64,000 bases of DNA from an uncultured Bacteroidales bacterium (GCA_944322025.1 CALUOH010000061.1:1-64000), one strand, 5' to 3'; positions 35,349 through 43,770 are shown, counted from the stretch's first letter. A program made the numbers and translations. Notes: generated by a model not told the origin, from the sequence alone.

Positions 35349-35735
35349 ATGACAGCCCACAGGTGCAAATGGTCTTATGCGGCGGCGGCCATTGCCGTGG
35401 TCGCCGCCGGTCTGGTGCTTTTCCTCTTCAACCCCGAGGAATCCGGCCTGTTTCCGCGCTGCCCGTTTCTGATGCTGACGGGATACGAGTGCCCCGGCTG
35501 CGGCTCGCAGCGCGCCATACACGCGCTGCTGCACGGTAACCTGTGCGCCGCTTGGGGCTATAATCCGCTGCTTGTCATCTCATTGCCTTACATCATCGTG
35601 GGTCTCATGGCAGAGATGTCATTCCGACGTGTGCCGTTCATGTGTGCCGTGCGCAGACACCTCTACTCCGGACGTGCCGTATGGGTAGTGTTGGTTGTGA
35701 TAGTGGCCTATTGGATTGGAAGGAACATAATATAA
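35349..35735 (+). CDS. DUF2752 family membrane protein
   Basis: A 128-residue protein with about three membrane helices. The DUF2752 signature lies in TGYECPGCGSQRAIHALLHG, with the CPGCG cysteine pair, and is followed by YNPLLVISLPY. The ATG at 35349 is preferred to a GTG six codons earlier. Function is unknown. It shares a strong terminator with the converging gene downstream. Confidence 0.85.
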   Translation: MTAHRCKWSYAAAAIAVVAAGLVLFLFNPEESGLFPRCPFLMLTGYECPGCGSQRAIHALLHGNLCAAWGYNPLLVISLPYIIVGLMAEMSFRRVPFMCAVRRHLYSGRAVWVVLVVIVAYWIGRNII

Positions 35736-35752
35736 GCAGTGCGGCAAGATAG

Positions 35753-35793
35753 AACGGTCAGGGCAGTCCTGCGGGACAGCCCTGACCGTTTTT
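35753..35793. terminator. bidirectional terminator
   Basis: A 12-bp perfect stem (AACGGTCAGGGC and its complement) with inner GTCC/GGAC pairing, and T-run after it. It lies between converging genes. Confidence 0.9.
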
Positions 35794-35806
35794 CATTTCA
35801 TGGCTG

Positions 35807-36202
35807 TTATATGATAAACACCTTATACAGCTTCTCAGGCTTATTCTTATAGCGTGACGGCAGGAAATATACCGCCCACGCCAAGAGCAAAACAAGCATT
35901 ACGATACTGAAAACCGTGCTGTGCGGGACAATGATGCCTACACACAGCAGCAGTAGCAGCGTGGAGACAGCCACAGCCTTACGGCGGCGGACGAACATCG
36001 TCTCATTGATTATCACTATCGAGTTTGACTTGACCTCCAGCGGTATGAGGTAATACCCCAGCCCTATCTCCACCTTGCCGTCCGTCACGCCGTTGATTTC
36101 CATACATTCGTCACTCACAACACTGTCATACAGGGGCTTCCCCTCCTGACTTACAGTGATACGGTTCTTTAAGCCGTACTGGACATTGACCATCAGTTTC
36201 AT
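35807..36202 (-). CDS. hypothetical membrane protein
   Basis: A 131-residue protein. The first ~75 residues look like a soluble beta-rich domain (NGVTDGKVEIGLGYYLIPLE). Two hydrophobic helices follow (VAVSTLLLLLCVGIIV and FSIVMLVLLLAWAVYFL), and the end is basic. No family is recognised. It has an exact promoter match upstream and stands alone. Confidence 0.75.
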   Translation of the reverse strand: MKLMVNVQYGLKNRITVSQEGKPLYDSVVSDECMEINGVTDGKVEIGLGYYLIPLEVKSNSIVIINETMFVRRRKAVAVSTLLLLLCVGIIVPHSTVFSIVMLVLLLAWAVYFLPSRYKNKPEKLYKVFII

Positions 36203-36245
36203 AACAACATACTTATTTGGTTTATATAAAGGCGTGAACTTCCTG

Positions 36246-36276
36246 CAAAGGTATATAACTTTTTCTAATTCACAAA
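36246..36276 (-). promoter_or_regulatory. promoter of the hypothetical membrane protein gene
   Basis: On the minus strand TTTG (36276-36273) and TACCTTTG (36253-36246), 19 bases apart. Confidence 0.7.
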
Positions 36277-36615
36277 AAAAAACACTTGAAAATAAACCAC
36301 AATAAACTCGTCACTCCGCATCATCTTATTTCTCCGCAACTCAGCTTCTGTTGCCGTCTCGCCCACTCTGTATCCTCAAATGCTAATTAAGTTTACACAT
36401 AAAGGAGTAGGGCGGGCATCTTCACATAAAGAGGCAGACATGTTCCCGTACGAAGACAAGCAGATTCACGCATGGAGGCAGGTACATTATGGCAGTGGCG
36501 CAGGCAGGAGAAAGCCAAAAGCCACATGCTTACGGAGCAATAGCCTGCCGCTAATCAAGCCAGAGACCGAAAGGCACGGGGATAGCCGTGGCAGGACTAT
36601 GGCTAGAAAGGCAAC
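36277..36615. other. intergenic region with a possible worn family A repeat
   Basis: No gene seen. Around 36376-36412 the minus strand reads TATGTGTAAACTTAATTAGC, which recalls the 3' half of family A copy 1 (ACGTGTTTTTAACCTTGATT). The match is too weak to call a copy. Confidence 0.3.
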
Positions 36616-36660
36616 AAAGAGAGGAGGAGACAAGGCTCAGCCTCATCTCCTCCTCTCTTT
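36616..36660 (-). terminator. terminator after pgk
   Basis: A 15-bp perfect stem, AAAGAGAGGAGGAGA with its complement around a 15-base loop, 43 bases past the pgk stop. Confidence 0.82.
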
Positions 36661-36702
36661 GTCCTTAACGCTCAGCCCCCGAACAGTCAGGGACGGCAGA
36701 CG

Positions 36703-37959
36703 TTATCCCTTTATAGCCGCTATGCCGGGCAGCACTTTGCCCTCTATCGCTTCAAGCAGCGCACCGCCGCCCGTAGAGACATAGCTTACCTTGTCGGCTA
36801 GACCGAACTTGTTGATACAAGCCACGGAATCACCGCCGCCGACGAGCGAGAACGCCCCGTTCTCAGTGGCTTCGACTATCGCCTCAGCCACAGCGCGTGA
36901 ACCTCCGGTGAAGTTGTCAAACTCAAACACTCCCGTAGGACCGTTCCACAATATCGTCTTGGATACCTTTATCACCTCGGCGAATGCCGCCTCTGATGCC
37001 GGTCCTATGTCCATGCCCTCCCATCCGTCGGGTATATCGTTGACGGGCACGAACTTCGTATTGGCATCATTGGCGAACCTGTCCGCTATCTTGGCGTCAG
37101 AGGCCAGCACGAGGTTGACATTGTTTTTCTTCGCCTTGTCGAGTATCGAGAGAGCCACGTCCAGCTTGTCGTCCTCACAGATGGACTGGCCCACCTTGCC
37201 GCCGAGAGCCTTGACGAACGTATAGGTCATGCCGCCAGCTATGATTAGATTATCGACTTTGGTTAGCAGGTTCTCTATGATATCTATCTTCGACGACACC
37301 TTGGAGCCGCCCATGATGGCCGTGAACGGGCGGACGGTGTGCGCCATGACCTTCTCTACGGCTTCCACCTCCTTCTCCATCAGATAGCCGAACATCTTAT
37401 TCTCGGGAGAGAAATACTCAGCCATCAATGCAGTCGACGCATGGGCGCGGTGCGCCGTGCCGAAAGCGTCGTTCACATAGCAGTCGGCATACGACGCGAG
37501 CAGCTTGGCAAACTCCTTCTGGCTTGCCTTGACAGCCTTTTTAGCGGCCGCCTTCTCCTCGTCGGTAGCCTCCTCGGAAAGACCGCGCGGCTTGCCCTCC
37601 TCCTCTGCGTAGAAACGCAGGTTCTCAAGCAGAATTGCTTCGCCCGGCTTCAATGCCGCGCACGCCCCGGCCGCCTTGGCGCAGTCGGGCGCGAACTTCA
37701 CGTCCACACCGAGCACCTCACTCACATGCTTCAATATATGCCTCAACGAGTACTTTTCGTCAGGGTTCTTTTTCGGCCGTCCCATGTGCGAGGCGATTAT
37801 AAGGCTACCGCCGTCCGCCAGTATCTTTTTCAGCGTCGGCATCGCCGCCCTGATACGGGTGTCGTCCGTAATGTTGAAATTCTCATCGACAGGGACATTG
37901 AAGTCCACACGTACAAATGCCTTTTTCCCGGCAAAATTGAAATTCTCAATAGTCTGCAT
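36703..37959 (-). CDS. pgk: phosphoglycerate kinase
   Basis: A 418-residue glycolytic kinase that moves phosphate from 1,3-bisphosphoglycerate to ADP. The start [18 protein letters not shown], the hinge region GGSKVSSKI and the nucleotide-binding WNGPTGVFE and GGGDSVA are all present. It has one 13-residue charged insert near 130 ([13 protein letters not shown]), common in Bacteroidota. It lies 87 bases downstream of hisG on the same strand; no clear promoter of its own was found, so partial co-transcription with hisG is possible. Confidence 0.96.
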   Translation of the reverse strand: MQTIENFNFAGKKAFVRVDFNVPVDENFNITDDTRIRAAMPTLKKILADGGSLIIASHMGRPKKNPDEKYSLRHILKHVSEVLGVDVKFAPDCAKAAGACAALKPGEAILLENLRFYAEEEGKPRGLSEEATDEEKAAAKKAVKASQKEFAKLLASYADCYVNDAFGTAHRAHASTALMAEYFSPENKMFGYLMEKEVEAVEKVMAHTVRPFTAIMGGSKVSSKIDIIENLLTKVDNLIIAGGMTYTFVKALGGKVGQSICEDDKLDVALSILDKAKKNNVNLVLASDAKIADRFANDANTKFVPVNDIPDGWEGMDIGPASEAAFAEVIKVSKTILWNGPTGVFEFDNFTGGSRAVAEAIVEATENGAFSLVGGGDSVACINKFGLADKVSYVSTGGGALLEAIEGKVLPGIAAIKG

Positions 37960-38046
37960 ATACCATAAATTTAATAAGAGGCAGGCCCGCGGCCTCCCCT
38001 TTGTTCTACTACTACTCTAAAACGGTTGCCGCACGAGGCGGAGAGG

Positions 38047-38904
38047 TCAGTAAATCACCTTCTCCACGGGGAGTATCACCATGTTCTCCACGCCATACAG
38101 CTTCAGTTTCTCCACGATGTCCCACAGGCGCGTCTCGTCCATGACGGTACTTACGCCCACCCACTCCTCATCGGCTATCGGTGTCACCATCGGGCTTTTG
38201 AGTGCGGGCAATATGTCCAGCACAAGGTTGAGATACCTCTTCTCGACATGCATCATCACCAGCTTCTTGCCGACAGCGTTCTGCACCGCGTCTATGCGCT
38301 GCACGAACTCATCAAATATCATGCTTTTGGAGGGTGTAAGCTCACTCGTCACTATCATGACCGCCTCTGATACCATGACCGTCTCCACCTCTTTCAGGTT
38401 TTCGCTGAAGAGCATCGTGCCGGAGTGCACCCTGTCGCAGATGGCCTCCGCCATGCCGAGCTTCGGTGCTTTGTATACCCCTTCACGCATAGTGCGGAGC
38501 GTGGCTTTCACGTTGCGCGAACGCAGGAACTTGGCCACCAGCTCAGGATACGGAGTAGCGATGCTCTTGCCTATGAACCACTCGATGCCCTTGTACTTCA
38601 CGTCCCTCGGGATGGCGAGCGATATGGTGCAGCGGTCAAAGCCAAGTTTTCGGATAATACACTCCTGTGGTGTGTGGTACATCTTGGCGAGGCACTCCCC
38701 CACTATGCCGACATCGGCAACTCCGTTAGCGACACACTCCGGGATACGCTCTTTTTCAATGAACACCACCTCGGCGGGAAAATTACTCGAACGGATTAGC
38801 GAGGGGTTCTCCTCCCTGATGGTGAGTTCCACTCCTACGCGACTCAGGAGGCTGATGCTCTCCTGCATCATCCGCCCTTTCGACTGTATAGCTATACGCA
38901 ACAT
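38047..38904 (-). CDS. hisG: HisG-family ATP phosphoribosyltransferase with a degenerate active-site loop
   Basis: A 285-residue long-form HisG, the first enzyme of histidine synthesis. The N-terminus (IAIQSKGR, then GVADVGIVGE) and the regulatory C-terminus (STVMDETRLWDIV, NMVILPVEKV) fit the family. The PRPP-binding loop at 142-165 departs from the family pattern: VYKAPKLGMAEAICDRVHSG then TML, where E-x-x-P-G-x-G-L-A-D-x-I-x-D-[LIV]-x-x-[ST]-G-x-T-L is usual. E becomes K, D becomes E, and the final T becomes M. No other his genes follow, although hisG usually leads a his operon in Bacteroidales. It may be inactive or have changed substrate. Confidence 0.8.
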   Translation of the reverse strand: MLRIAIQSKGRMMQESISLLSRVGVELTIREENPSLIRSSNFPAEVVFIEKERIPECVANGVADVGIVGECLAKMYHTPQECIIRKLGFDRCTISLAIPRDVKYKGIEWFIGKSIATPYPELVAKFLRSRNVKATLRTMREGVYKAPKLGMAEAICDRVHSGTMLFSENLKEVETVMVSEAVMIVTSELTPSKSMIFDEFVQRIDAVQNAVGKKLVMMHVEKRYLNLVLDILPALKSPMVTPIADEEWVGVSTVMDETRLWDIVEKLKLYGVENMVILPVEKVIY

Positions 38905-38942
38905 ATAAAAAGCAGCTTGTTAAAAATATACTTCTATTAATC

Positions 38943-38971
38943 AGGGTGTCCGCAGCACTAGGGGACACCCT
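38943..38971 (-). promoter_or_regulatory. hairpin in the hisG leader
   Basis: A 9-bp perfect stem (AGGGTGTCC with GGACACCCT). On the minus strand it is followed about 12 bases later by ATTTTTAAC, then the hisG ATG. It could act as an attenuator or stabilise the message. Confidence 0.45.
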
Positions 38972-39057
38972 ATACACGCCATAAAGCGACAGACAAGCAC
39001 ACCGGCAACACGCCTGACCGATTGGCAATGCCGCGACACATCCTATCTTGGCGCAAG

Positions 39058-39065
39058 CAAAGATA
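39058..39065 (-). promoter_or_regulatory. -7 box of the hisG promoter
   Basis: TATCTTTG on the minus strand; no clear -33 box at the expected distance. Confidence 0.45.
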
Positions 39066-39198
39066 GCGATTATTATATAATAACTGAACCCGTAATGGAA
39101 GAAAAGTACACCCCGCACAGCCGTTTTAACTATATTTTTAAAATGTCACACAGTCACTAAACCCGTCTGCCACACCTCATGCCATGCGAAAAAGAGAA

Positions 39199-39226
39199 GG
39201 ACGCTCCATCATACAGTGGAACGTCC
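39199..39226 (-). terminator. terminator after the acidic lipoprotein gene
   Basis: GGACG(C)TCC pairs with GGA(A)CGTCC with one mismatch; on the minus strand it is followed by CTTCTCTTTTT. Confidence 0.65.
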
Positions 39227-39326
39227 CCCCCTTCAAAAGCTATAAAAACAAGCATCTAAACGGCCGAAACGGTCATCTGCCGCCCAAGCTGAAAATCCCT
39301 ACAGCATAGGCGGACATCCGTTCCGA

Positions 39327-39560
39327 TTACTCGGCTACTGCCTCTTCGGCAACAACCGCTTCCTCTACAACTGCCGCGCTGTCAGCGGTAACTGCTGCAG
39401 AGTCAACAACTTCCTCTACAACAACTTCTTCTTCAGCCACAGGAGCTACCTCCTCAGTAGCGGCTGCCGCCTCTTCTGCTTCTGCTTTTTCTGACTTGTT
39501 TCCGCAAGATGCAAATGCTACCATAGTAGCAACTGCAACAAACATTACTAACTTTTTCAT
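39327..39560 (-). CDS. small acidic low-complexity lipoprotein
   Basis: A 77-residue protein. The start at 39560 gives a clear lipoprotein signal (MKKLVMFVAVATMVAFASC, lipid cysteine at 19). The mature 58 residues are almost only Ala, Glu and Val, with runs such as EEVVVEEVVDSAAVTADSAA. The function is unknown; such short acidic tails are seen in abundant Bacteroidota lipoproteins. A -7 box lies 46 bases upstream and a terminator 100 bases downstream, so it is monocistronic. Confidence 0.82.
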   Translation of the reverse strand: MKKLVMFVAVATMVAFASCGNKSEKAEAEEAAAATEEVAPVAEEEVVVEEVVDSAAVTADSAAVVEEAVVAEEAVAE

Positions 39561-39605
39561 TTCAAAAAAATTTAAGTGGACAAATAGTTGTGCATTAAAA
39601 CGATG

Positions 39606-39613
39606 CAAATTTA
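39606..39613 (-). promoter_or_regulatory. -7 box of the acidic lipoprotein gene
   Basis: TAAATTTG on the minus strand, giving a leader of about 40 bases; the -33 box is unclear. Confidence 0.5.
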
Positions 39614-39731
39614 GATATAAATCCAACATCTTGGTACATCAGACCTATTCTTTTTTATAAAATTTATCATTCGCACGCCATTTTATCGCAACAACTTGTT
39701 TATCAGAGCATTACAACAAAGAACGCGGCAC

Positions 39732-40187
39732 TCATCGCAGATGTGACGCCAGCCTTTCCTCCGCCATACGCTCAAAACGCGTCCCTTTACGGCCATAATT
39801 GGCGTAGGGATATATCGAAATTCCCCCGCGCGGAGTGAAAAAGCCCGTCACCTCTATGTACTTCGGGTCCATGAGCCGTATCAGGTCTTTCATGATGATG
39901 TTCACACAGTCCTCATGGAAAGCCCCGTGGTTTCTGAAACTGAACAGATAGAGTTTCAGGCTCTTGCTCTCCACCATCTTCACATCGGGGATATACGCTA
40001 TACGTATCTCCGCGAAATCAGGCTGTCCGGTGATTGGGCAAAGGCTCGTAAACTCCGGGCAGTTGAACTGTACCCAATAATCATTCTCCGTATGCCTGTT
40101 GTCAAACGCCTCAAGCACCTCCGGCGCATACTCCGTCCTATACTCGGTCTTGTGGCCGAGTGCGGACAACTGTTCTCTCAATTCCAT
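39732..40187 (-). CDS. queF: NADPH-dependent 7-cyano-7-deazaguanine reductase
   Basis: A 151-residue short-form QueF that reduces preQ0 to preQ1 in queuosine synthesis. The thioimide cysteine Cys50 and Asp57 lie in [15 protein letters not shown], and the QueF motif ESKSLK is at 73-78. The late segment [15 protein letters not shown] completes the family pattern. It is the last gene of the operon, 45 bases after queE. Confidence 0.96.
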   Translation of the reverse strand: MELREQLSALGHKTEYRTEYAPEVLEAFDNRHTENDYWVQFNCPEFTSLCPITGQPDFAEIRIAYIPDVKMVESKSLKLYLFSFRNHGAFHEDCVNIIMKDLIRLMDPKYIEVTGFFTPRGGISIYPYANYGRKGTRFERMAEERLASHLR

Positions 40188-40232
40188 AGCTTTATACTGT
40201 TTAGTTTGTTCCTCGCCCTGTGCCTGGTGGCC

Positions 40233-40943
40233 TCACACTCCTCTCTCGTCCGGCGACCAGATGAACTTGTGCATTTGCAGCTGCAAACGCGCCTCCGAAA
40301 GCGACGGCTCGTCCAGCATCAGCTCCACTATGCGACGCGCGTCATACAGCCCCCACACCACGCCGATGTATATCTGCGGCATGGGTTCACCGTGCGCGGA
40401 GTAATGCCGCTCCATACGCTCCACAAGTGAGAGCATCGGGGCTATATCCCCATCATCGCCCACGACGAACTTCACCACGTCCCGTGCGCCGAGGCAGAAG
40501 TAGTTGTCCATAAGCATCCGCCGCTCCACGCCGCTCGACGGGAGCTTATAGTCCAGCGTACAGAAGACTTTATCTCTTAGCCCTGCCTCCCACAGCGGAC
40601 CGATTGGCACAGCCCCGTTGGTCTCCACATTGGTCTCATAGCCCTCTGCCGAGAAACGCCGGAGCAAGTCAGTCACACCACCGTGTATCAGCGGCTCTCC
40701 GCCCGTCAGGGTGATGCGCCCTATCCGCCGGTCAAGCCTCTCCACTATCTCGTCGGCCGACATCTCGCGGTAACGGCACTCTTCCTCTTCGCCGTACAGG
40801 GCGTATCTGCTGTCGCAATAAGAGCAGCGCAGATTGCAGCCCGCCAGACGCACGAACTGCGCCGACATCCCGCCTCGGCGGCCCTCGCCGTCTATGCTGC
40901 GGAACATCTCCACCACCCGGTACTTCCTCTCCGCCATACTCAT
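40233..40943 (-). CDS. queE: 7-carboxy-7-deazaguanine synthase
   Basis: A 236-residue radical SAM enzyme that turns carboxytetrahydropterin into 7-carboxy-7-deazaguanine. The 4Fe-4S cysteines are Cys36, Cys40 and Cys43 (GCNLRCSYCD), and FRSIDGEG lies just before. TGGEPL follows further on. The ATG at 40943 overlaps the queD stop by 4 bases (ATGA), which decides the start; a second ATG follows two codons later. Confidence 0.95.
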   Translation of the reverse strand: MSMAERKYRVVEMFRSIDGEGRRGGMSAQFVRLAGCNLRCSYCDSRYALYGEEEECRYREMSADEIVERLDRRIGRITLTGGEPLIHGGVTDLLRRFSAEGYETNVETNGAVPIGPLWEAGLRDKVFCTLDYKLPSSGVERRMLMDNYFCLGARDVVKFVVGDDGDIAPMLSLVERMERHYSAHGEPMPQIYIGVVWGLYDARRIVELMLDEPSLSEARLQLQMHKFIWSPDERGV

Positions 40944-41272
40944 CTGATATACGACGCGCTGTTGTGTTCGCTCTCCTGCACATCCACGCGGTAGCAACAG
41001 GGCTGAAGCCTGTCGCAGATGAACTTCGCAAGGTTCTCCGCCGTAGGGTTGAAGTCCACCACGTCGTTCAGCACCTTGTGGTCAAGCAGGTCAACGATGT
41101 TCCGCTTAATCTCAGTGAAATCCATCACCATGCCGTTAGCATTGAGGCTCTCTGAGCGCAGCCACAGGTCTATCACCCAGTTGTGGCCGTGCATCGCACA
41201 GCACTTCGACTCATAGTCCAGCACAAGCCTGTGAGCCGCCGAAATCTCTATACGCTTCCTTATCTCGTACAT
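40940..41272 (-). CDS. queD: 6-carboxytetrahydropterin synthase
   Basis: A 110-residue QueD that converts dihydroneopterin triphosphate to carboxytetrahydropterin. The zinc histidines are His14, His28 and His30, with the catalytic Cys24 in CCAMHGH; NPTAENLAKFI is the usual C-terminal segment. The ATG at 41272 shares one base with the queC stop (TGATG). A GTG one codon earlier is possible but less likely. Confidence 0.95.
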   Translation of the reverse strand: MYEIRKRIEISAAHRLVLDYESKCCAMHGHNWVIDLWLRSESLNANGMVMDFTEIKRNIVDLLDHKVLNDVVDFNPTAENLAKFICDRLQPCCYRVDVQESEHNSASYIR

Positions 41273-41964
41273 CACCGTCTCTCCGTTATGCCGTTGGCCT
41301 GCGCCTTATGCGCGTCCCTCTCTTTCAGATACTCCTCCAGCCCGTGCCGCCGAAGCTTGCACGAAGGGCAGTGGCCGCACCCATCGCCCACAATGCCGTT
41401 GTAGCAGGTGAGCGTCTTCTCCCTCACAATGTCGAACACCCCAAGCTCATCGGCCATGCGCCACGTCTCCCTCTTGTCCATCCACATCAGGGGAGTGTGT
41501 ATGACGAACTGGCTCTCCATCGCGAGGTTCAGCGTCACGTTGAGGCTACGGATGAAGTTGTCCCGACAGTCGGGATAGCCGCTGAAATCGGTCTGCGACA
41601 CCCCCGTCACTATGTTAGCCGCACCGAGTTCACGGGCAATGACCGCCGCCACGCTCAGGAAAAAGAGGTTGCGCCCCGGCACGAAGGTGTTAGGCACTCC
41701 TCCCACAGGCACATCCTCGTCCATAGCCATACCGATGTCCGTCAGCGAGTTGTGCGCCAGTCCACCGATAAACGGCAAATCGACAACACGAAACGGCACG
41801 CCGGCCTCTCCGGCTATCGCCCTCGCCACATCAACCTCCGCCACATGCTTCTGCCCATAGGAGAAACAGAGCGCGTAGACCCTCTCAAACTCTCTCTTTG
41901 CCCAATAGAGGCAGGTCGTAGAATCCTGCCCGCCACTGAAGACCACTACTGCATCATTGTTCAT
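41272..41964 (-). CDS. queC: 7-cyano-7-deazaguanine synthase
   Basis: A 230-residue ATP-dependent enzyme that makes preQ0 from 7-carboxy-7-deazaguanine and ammonia. The PP-loop SGGQDS is at 10-15, and the zinc cysteines 187, 196, 199 and 202 lie in [16 protein letters not shown]. It is intact and coupled to queD by one shared base. It lies 21 bases after the transporter gene. Confidence 0.96.
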   Translation of the reverse strand: MNNDAVVVFSGGQDSTTCLYWAKREFERVYALCFSYGQKHVAEVDVARAIAGEAGVPFRVVDLPFIGGLAHNSLTDIGMAMDEDVPVGGVPNTFVPGRNLFFLSVAAVIARELGAANIVTGVSQTDFSGYPDCRDNFIRSLNVTLNLAMESQFVIHTPLMWMDKRETWRMADELGVFDIVREKTLTCYNGIVGDGCGHCPSCKLRRHGLEEYLKERDAHKAQANGITERR

Positions 41965-41985
41965 AGCTGTATGATTTACGTTATG

Positions 41986-42687
41986 TTATCCTTTGAGACT
42001 GAATGGGTTGTACGATATGTCCTCGTCGTAGGTGTCTTCTTTCTCGCGTCGTTTGACATAGGTTACCACGGAGGCGGTCACGGGCAGTATCAGCACTTCG
42101 TATGCCGTTTTAAGGACGGTTTCCGTGGCTACAATGACGAACACTGTCCCTAAGGGTATCACTCCGATGAAGCCAAGGCATGTGAAGACGAGCGTATCGC
42201 CCGCTTCGCCTATCAGCGACGAGACGGCAGCCCTCAGCCAGAACCTGCGGCCTCGCTGACGGAGCTTCATCTTGCTCATTATAAAGGCATTGAGGAATGA
42301 GCCGACAAGGAAGCCCACCAGACTCGCCCCCATGATGCGCGGTGTCTGCGCCAGCGTGGCGGCATAGCCCTCCTGCATCCCCGCCCAGTGAGGCGACGGG
42401 GGCAACGCCACCGAAATCTGGAACATCACCACAGCCAGCAGGTTAGTGGCGAACGACATCCATATCACAAGCCTCATGTTCCTGTATCCCCACACCTCGC
42501 AGATGCAGTCGTTGATGATATACGAGAGCGGGAAAATCAGCAGTCCCGCAGTCGAAGTCAACGTAAACCCCGGGAGATGAATATCGAATTGCTTTACAGC
42601 CAGTATGTTCGATATTACGAGGCAGACGCTGCACACTATGGCCAGCATAAGGAAAAAGGCAGAATAAGTCCGTTTCATACTCTTCAT
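41986..42687 (-). CDS. queuosine precursor transporter (YhhQ/DUF165 family)
   Basis: A protein of 233 residues (or 230 from the next ATG at 42678) with about six membrane helices, for example AFFLMLAIVCSVCLVISNIL and STAGLLIFPLSYIINDCICE. INDCICEVWGYRNMR is the family signature. Related proteins import preQ0 or preQ1. It heads an operon with queC, queD, queE and queF, so the cell could both make and take up precursor. The frame stays open upstream but has no conserved residues there; the long upstream stretch is better read as a leader RNA. Confidence 0.92.
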   Translation of the reverse strand: MKSMKRTYSAFFLMLAIVCSVCLVISNILAVKQFDIHLPGFTLTSTAGLLIFPLSYIINDCICEVWGYRNMRLVIWMSFATNLLAVVMFQISVALPPSPHWAGMQEGYAATLAQTPRIMGASLVGFLVGSFLNAFIMSKMKLRQRGRRFWLRAAVSSLIGEAGDTLVFTCLGFIGVIPLGTVFVIVATETVLKTAYEVLILPVTASVVTYVKRREKEDTYDEDISYNPFSLKG

Positions 42688-42703
42688 TTTTAACGTCACA
42701 TCC

Positions 42704-42728
42704 CCTGCGGGGATACGTATCCCGCAGG
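42704..42728 (-). promoter_or_regulatory. strong hairpin just before the queuosine operon start codon
   Basis: CCTGCGGGATAC faces GTATCCCCGCAGG (minus strand), a 12-bp stem with one bulged C and almost no loop, as a palindrome. It ends 17 bases before the ATG at 42687, close to the ribosome site. Confidence 0.6.
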
Positions 42729-43199
42729 AGAAAACGGTATCAGTCACAGGTGAAGGCCAAAGGGAACACACATCAGAGAGGGCAGCCCCGCAAGGAGAGA
42801 GGCCGAGCCGCCGCAGCAGACAGCCGCGACAGAGCGAGAGCCGCAGACCTCCCCACAAGGGAGGGAGGCAGACGCGCCACGCCGACGGCAGCACGCGGGC
42901 GCAAGAGCACAACGGCACTCTCCTGCATTGACGAACGATACAATCGTGAAACTATATCCTCTGTTGTGTAAGCCCAAGGGGGAGAGGCGCATGCCCATCC
43001 GCCCGGCATCGTTCCTTGTTTTTTACGTGGTTGACCAAGCACACGGCAGCATCCGCCAGAGCGGCGGACACTCGCTATAAAAGACTATTGACCGTTGTCG
43101 CGGCGCGTGCAGCCTATCGGGGCAGCCTCATCGCCTCAAGCTGCCCTACGGCTCACTGCCGCAGGGCACAGCCTGCACACGACATCCGGTAACAGGCCG
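42729..43199 (-). promoter_or_regulatory. long structured leader of the queuosine operon
   Basis: Between the promoter (43200) and the start codon (42687) lie about 500 bases with no supported gene. Several exact hairpins are seen on the minus strand: GCCCTGCGGC with GCCGTAGGGC (43143-43167, one G-U pair), TCCGCC with GGCGGA (43052-43068), and CACAAC with GTTGTG (42908-42968) around ACGAT/ATCGT. The right arm of the first hairpin can also pair with a downstream GCTGCCC, as in a switch. It does not match the preQ1, TPP or cobalamin riboswitch patterns I know. Confidence 0.55.
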
Positions 43200-43230
43200 C
43201 AAAAGTACAACTATTTCTCCGAATAGACAA
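43200..43230 (-). promoter_or_regulatory. promoter of the queuosine operon
   Basis: On the minus strand TTG (43230-43228) and TACTTTTG (43207-43200), 20 bases apart. Confidence 0.68.
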
Positions 43231-43360
43231 GCCCGCAGTCCGCCACTAAGCGAGGGCGGGGGCAGGAGGGATGGGCCGGGGAGGGCAAGAGGCAGAGGCT
43301 ACGCAAAAGGAGATGCAGCCGAAAAATGCCCGTCTGGGTAGGCAAGCCCGTGCGGATGGG

Positions 43361-43430
43361 CTTCGGAGAGGCTCCGGAGACCCTCCGGAGCTGCTCGGTC
43401 GAGAGTACGTGTTTTTAACCCAAATTAGCA
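43361..43430 (+). repeat. intergenic repeat family A, copy 4
   Basis: CGAGAGTACGTGTTTTTAAC preceded by CTCCGGAGACCCTCCGGAG, followed by CCAAATTAGC. Its 5' arm is closer to copy 3 than to the GGCTGGCTGG type. Confidence 0.87.
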
Positions 43431-43542
43431 CTTCGGAAGTCATGGGAGAATCTGTGGAGTGGGAGGTGTGCACGGAAAGGGTGCAGAGATGGGATGGACA
43501 GGAGGCAGACGGTGTAAGGGGTGAGGTAAGGAGGGTGGCCTG

Positions 43543-43605
43543 AGGCTCCGTAGGGGCTGGCTGGCCGTTGGCTCGAGAGTACGTGTTTTTAACTCTGATT
43601 AAGAC
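43543..43605 (+). repeat. intergenic repeat family A, copy 5
   Basis: GGCTCCGTAGGGGCTGGCTG, then GCCGTTGGCT and the exact core CGAGAGTACGTGTTTTTAAC, then TCTGATTAAG. Confidence 0.9.
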
Positions 43606-43652
43606 TACGGGTTTGGGTGACGGACGGGGATGAGTGGGCTGAGGATAGGGAG

Positions 43653-43712
43653 GAGGTTCGTAGGGGCTGGCTGGCGGCTGGCTCGAGAGTACGTGTTTTT
43701 AACCTAAATTCA
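43653..43712 (+). repeat. intergenic repeat family A, copy 6
   Basis: GGTTCGTAGGGGCTGGCTGG, then CGGCTGGCT and the exact core, then CTAAATTCAC. It lies about 110 bases after copy 5 as a direct repeat. Confidence 0.9.
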
Positions 43713-43770
43713 CGCAGAGAGAAAGGTGAGGGGAGGAGGGAGGAATAGAGAGAAAAAGAGGGATGAAACA

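Larger units (their letters stand above)
38905..39326. other. hisG leader and upstream intergenic region
   Basis: It contains the hisG leader with a hairpin, the hisG -7 box, about 130 bases with nothing recognised, and the terminator of the acidic lipoprotein gene. Confidence 0.5.
43231..43770. other. purine-rich intergenic region with three family A repeats
   Basis: No gene seen. The plus strand is G/A-rich throughout and carries three family A copies in the same orientation, the densest cluster in the window. Confidence 0.6.

Noticed and set aside
36380..36784. 134-codon plus-strand frame overlapping the end of pgk
   Set aside because: It crosses the pgk terminator and enters pgk antisense; no promoter or family match.
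42744..42998. Cysteine/arginine-rich frames in the queuosine leader (three frames open)
   Set aside because: All frames are open because of composition; exact hairpins and lack of coding pattern favour RNA. A conserved short peptide cannot be fully excluded.
42687..43199. preQ1, TPP or cobalamin riboswitch
   Set aside because: The conserved boxes of these classes were looked for and not found in the leader.
43361..43712. CRISPR array
   Set aside because: Three copies of about 60 bases are unevenly spaced, have drifting flanks and no spacers of constant length, and no cas genes are nearby.
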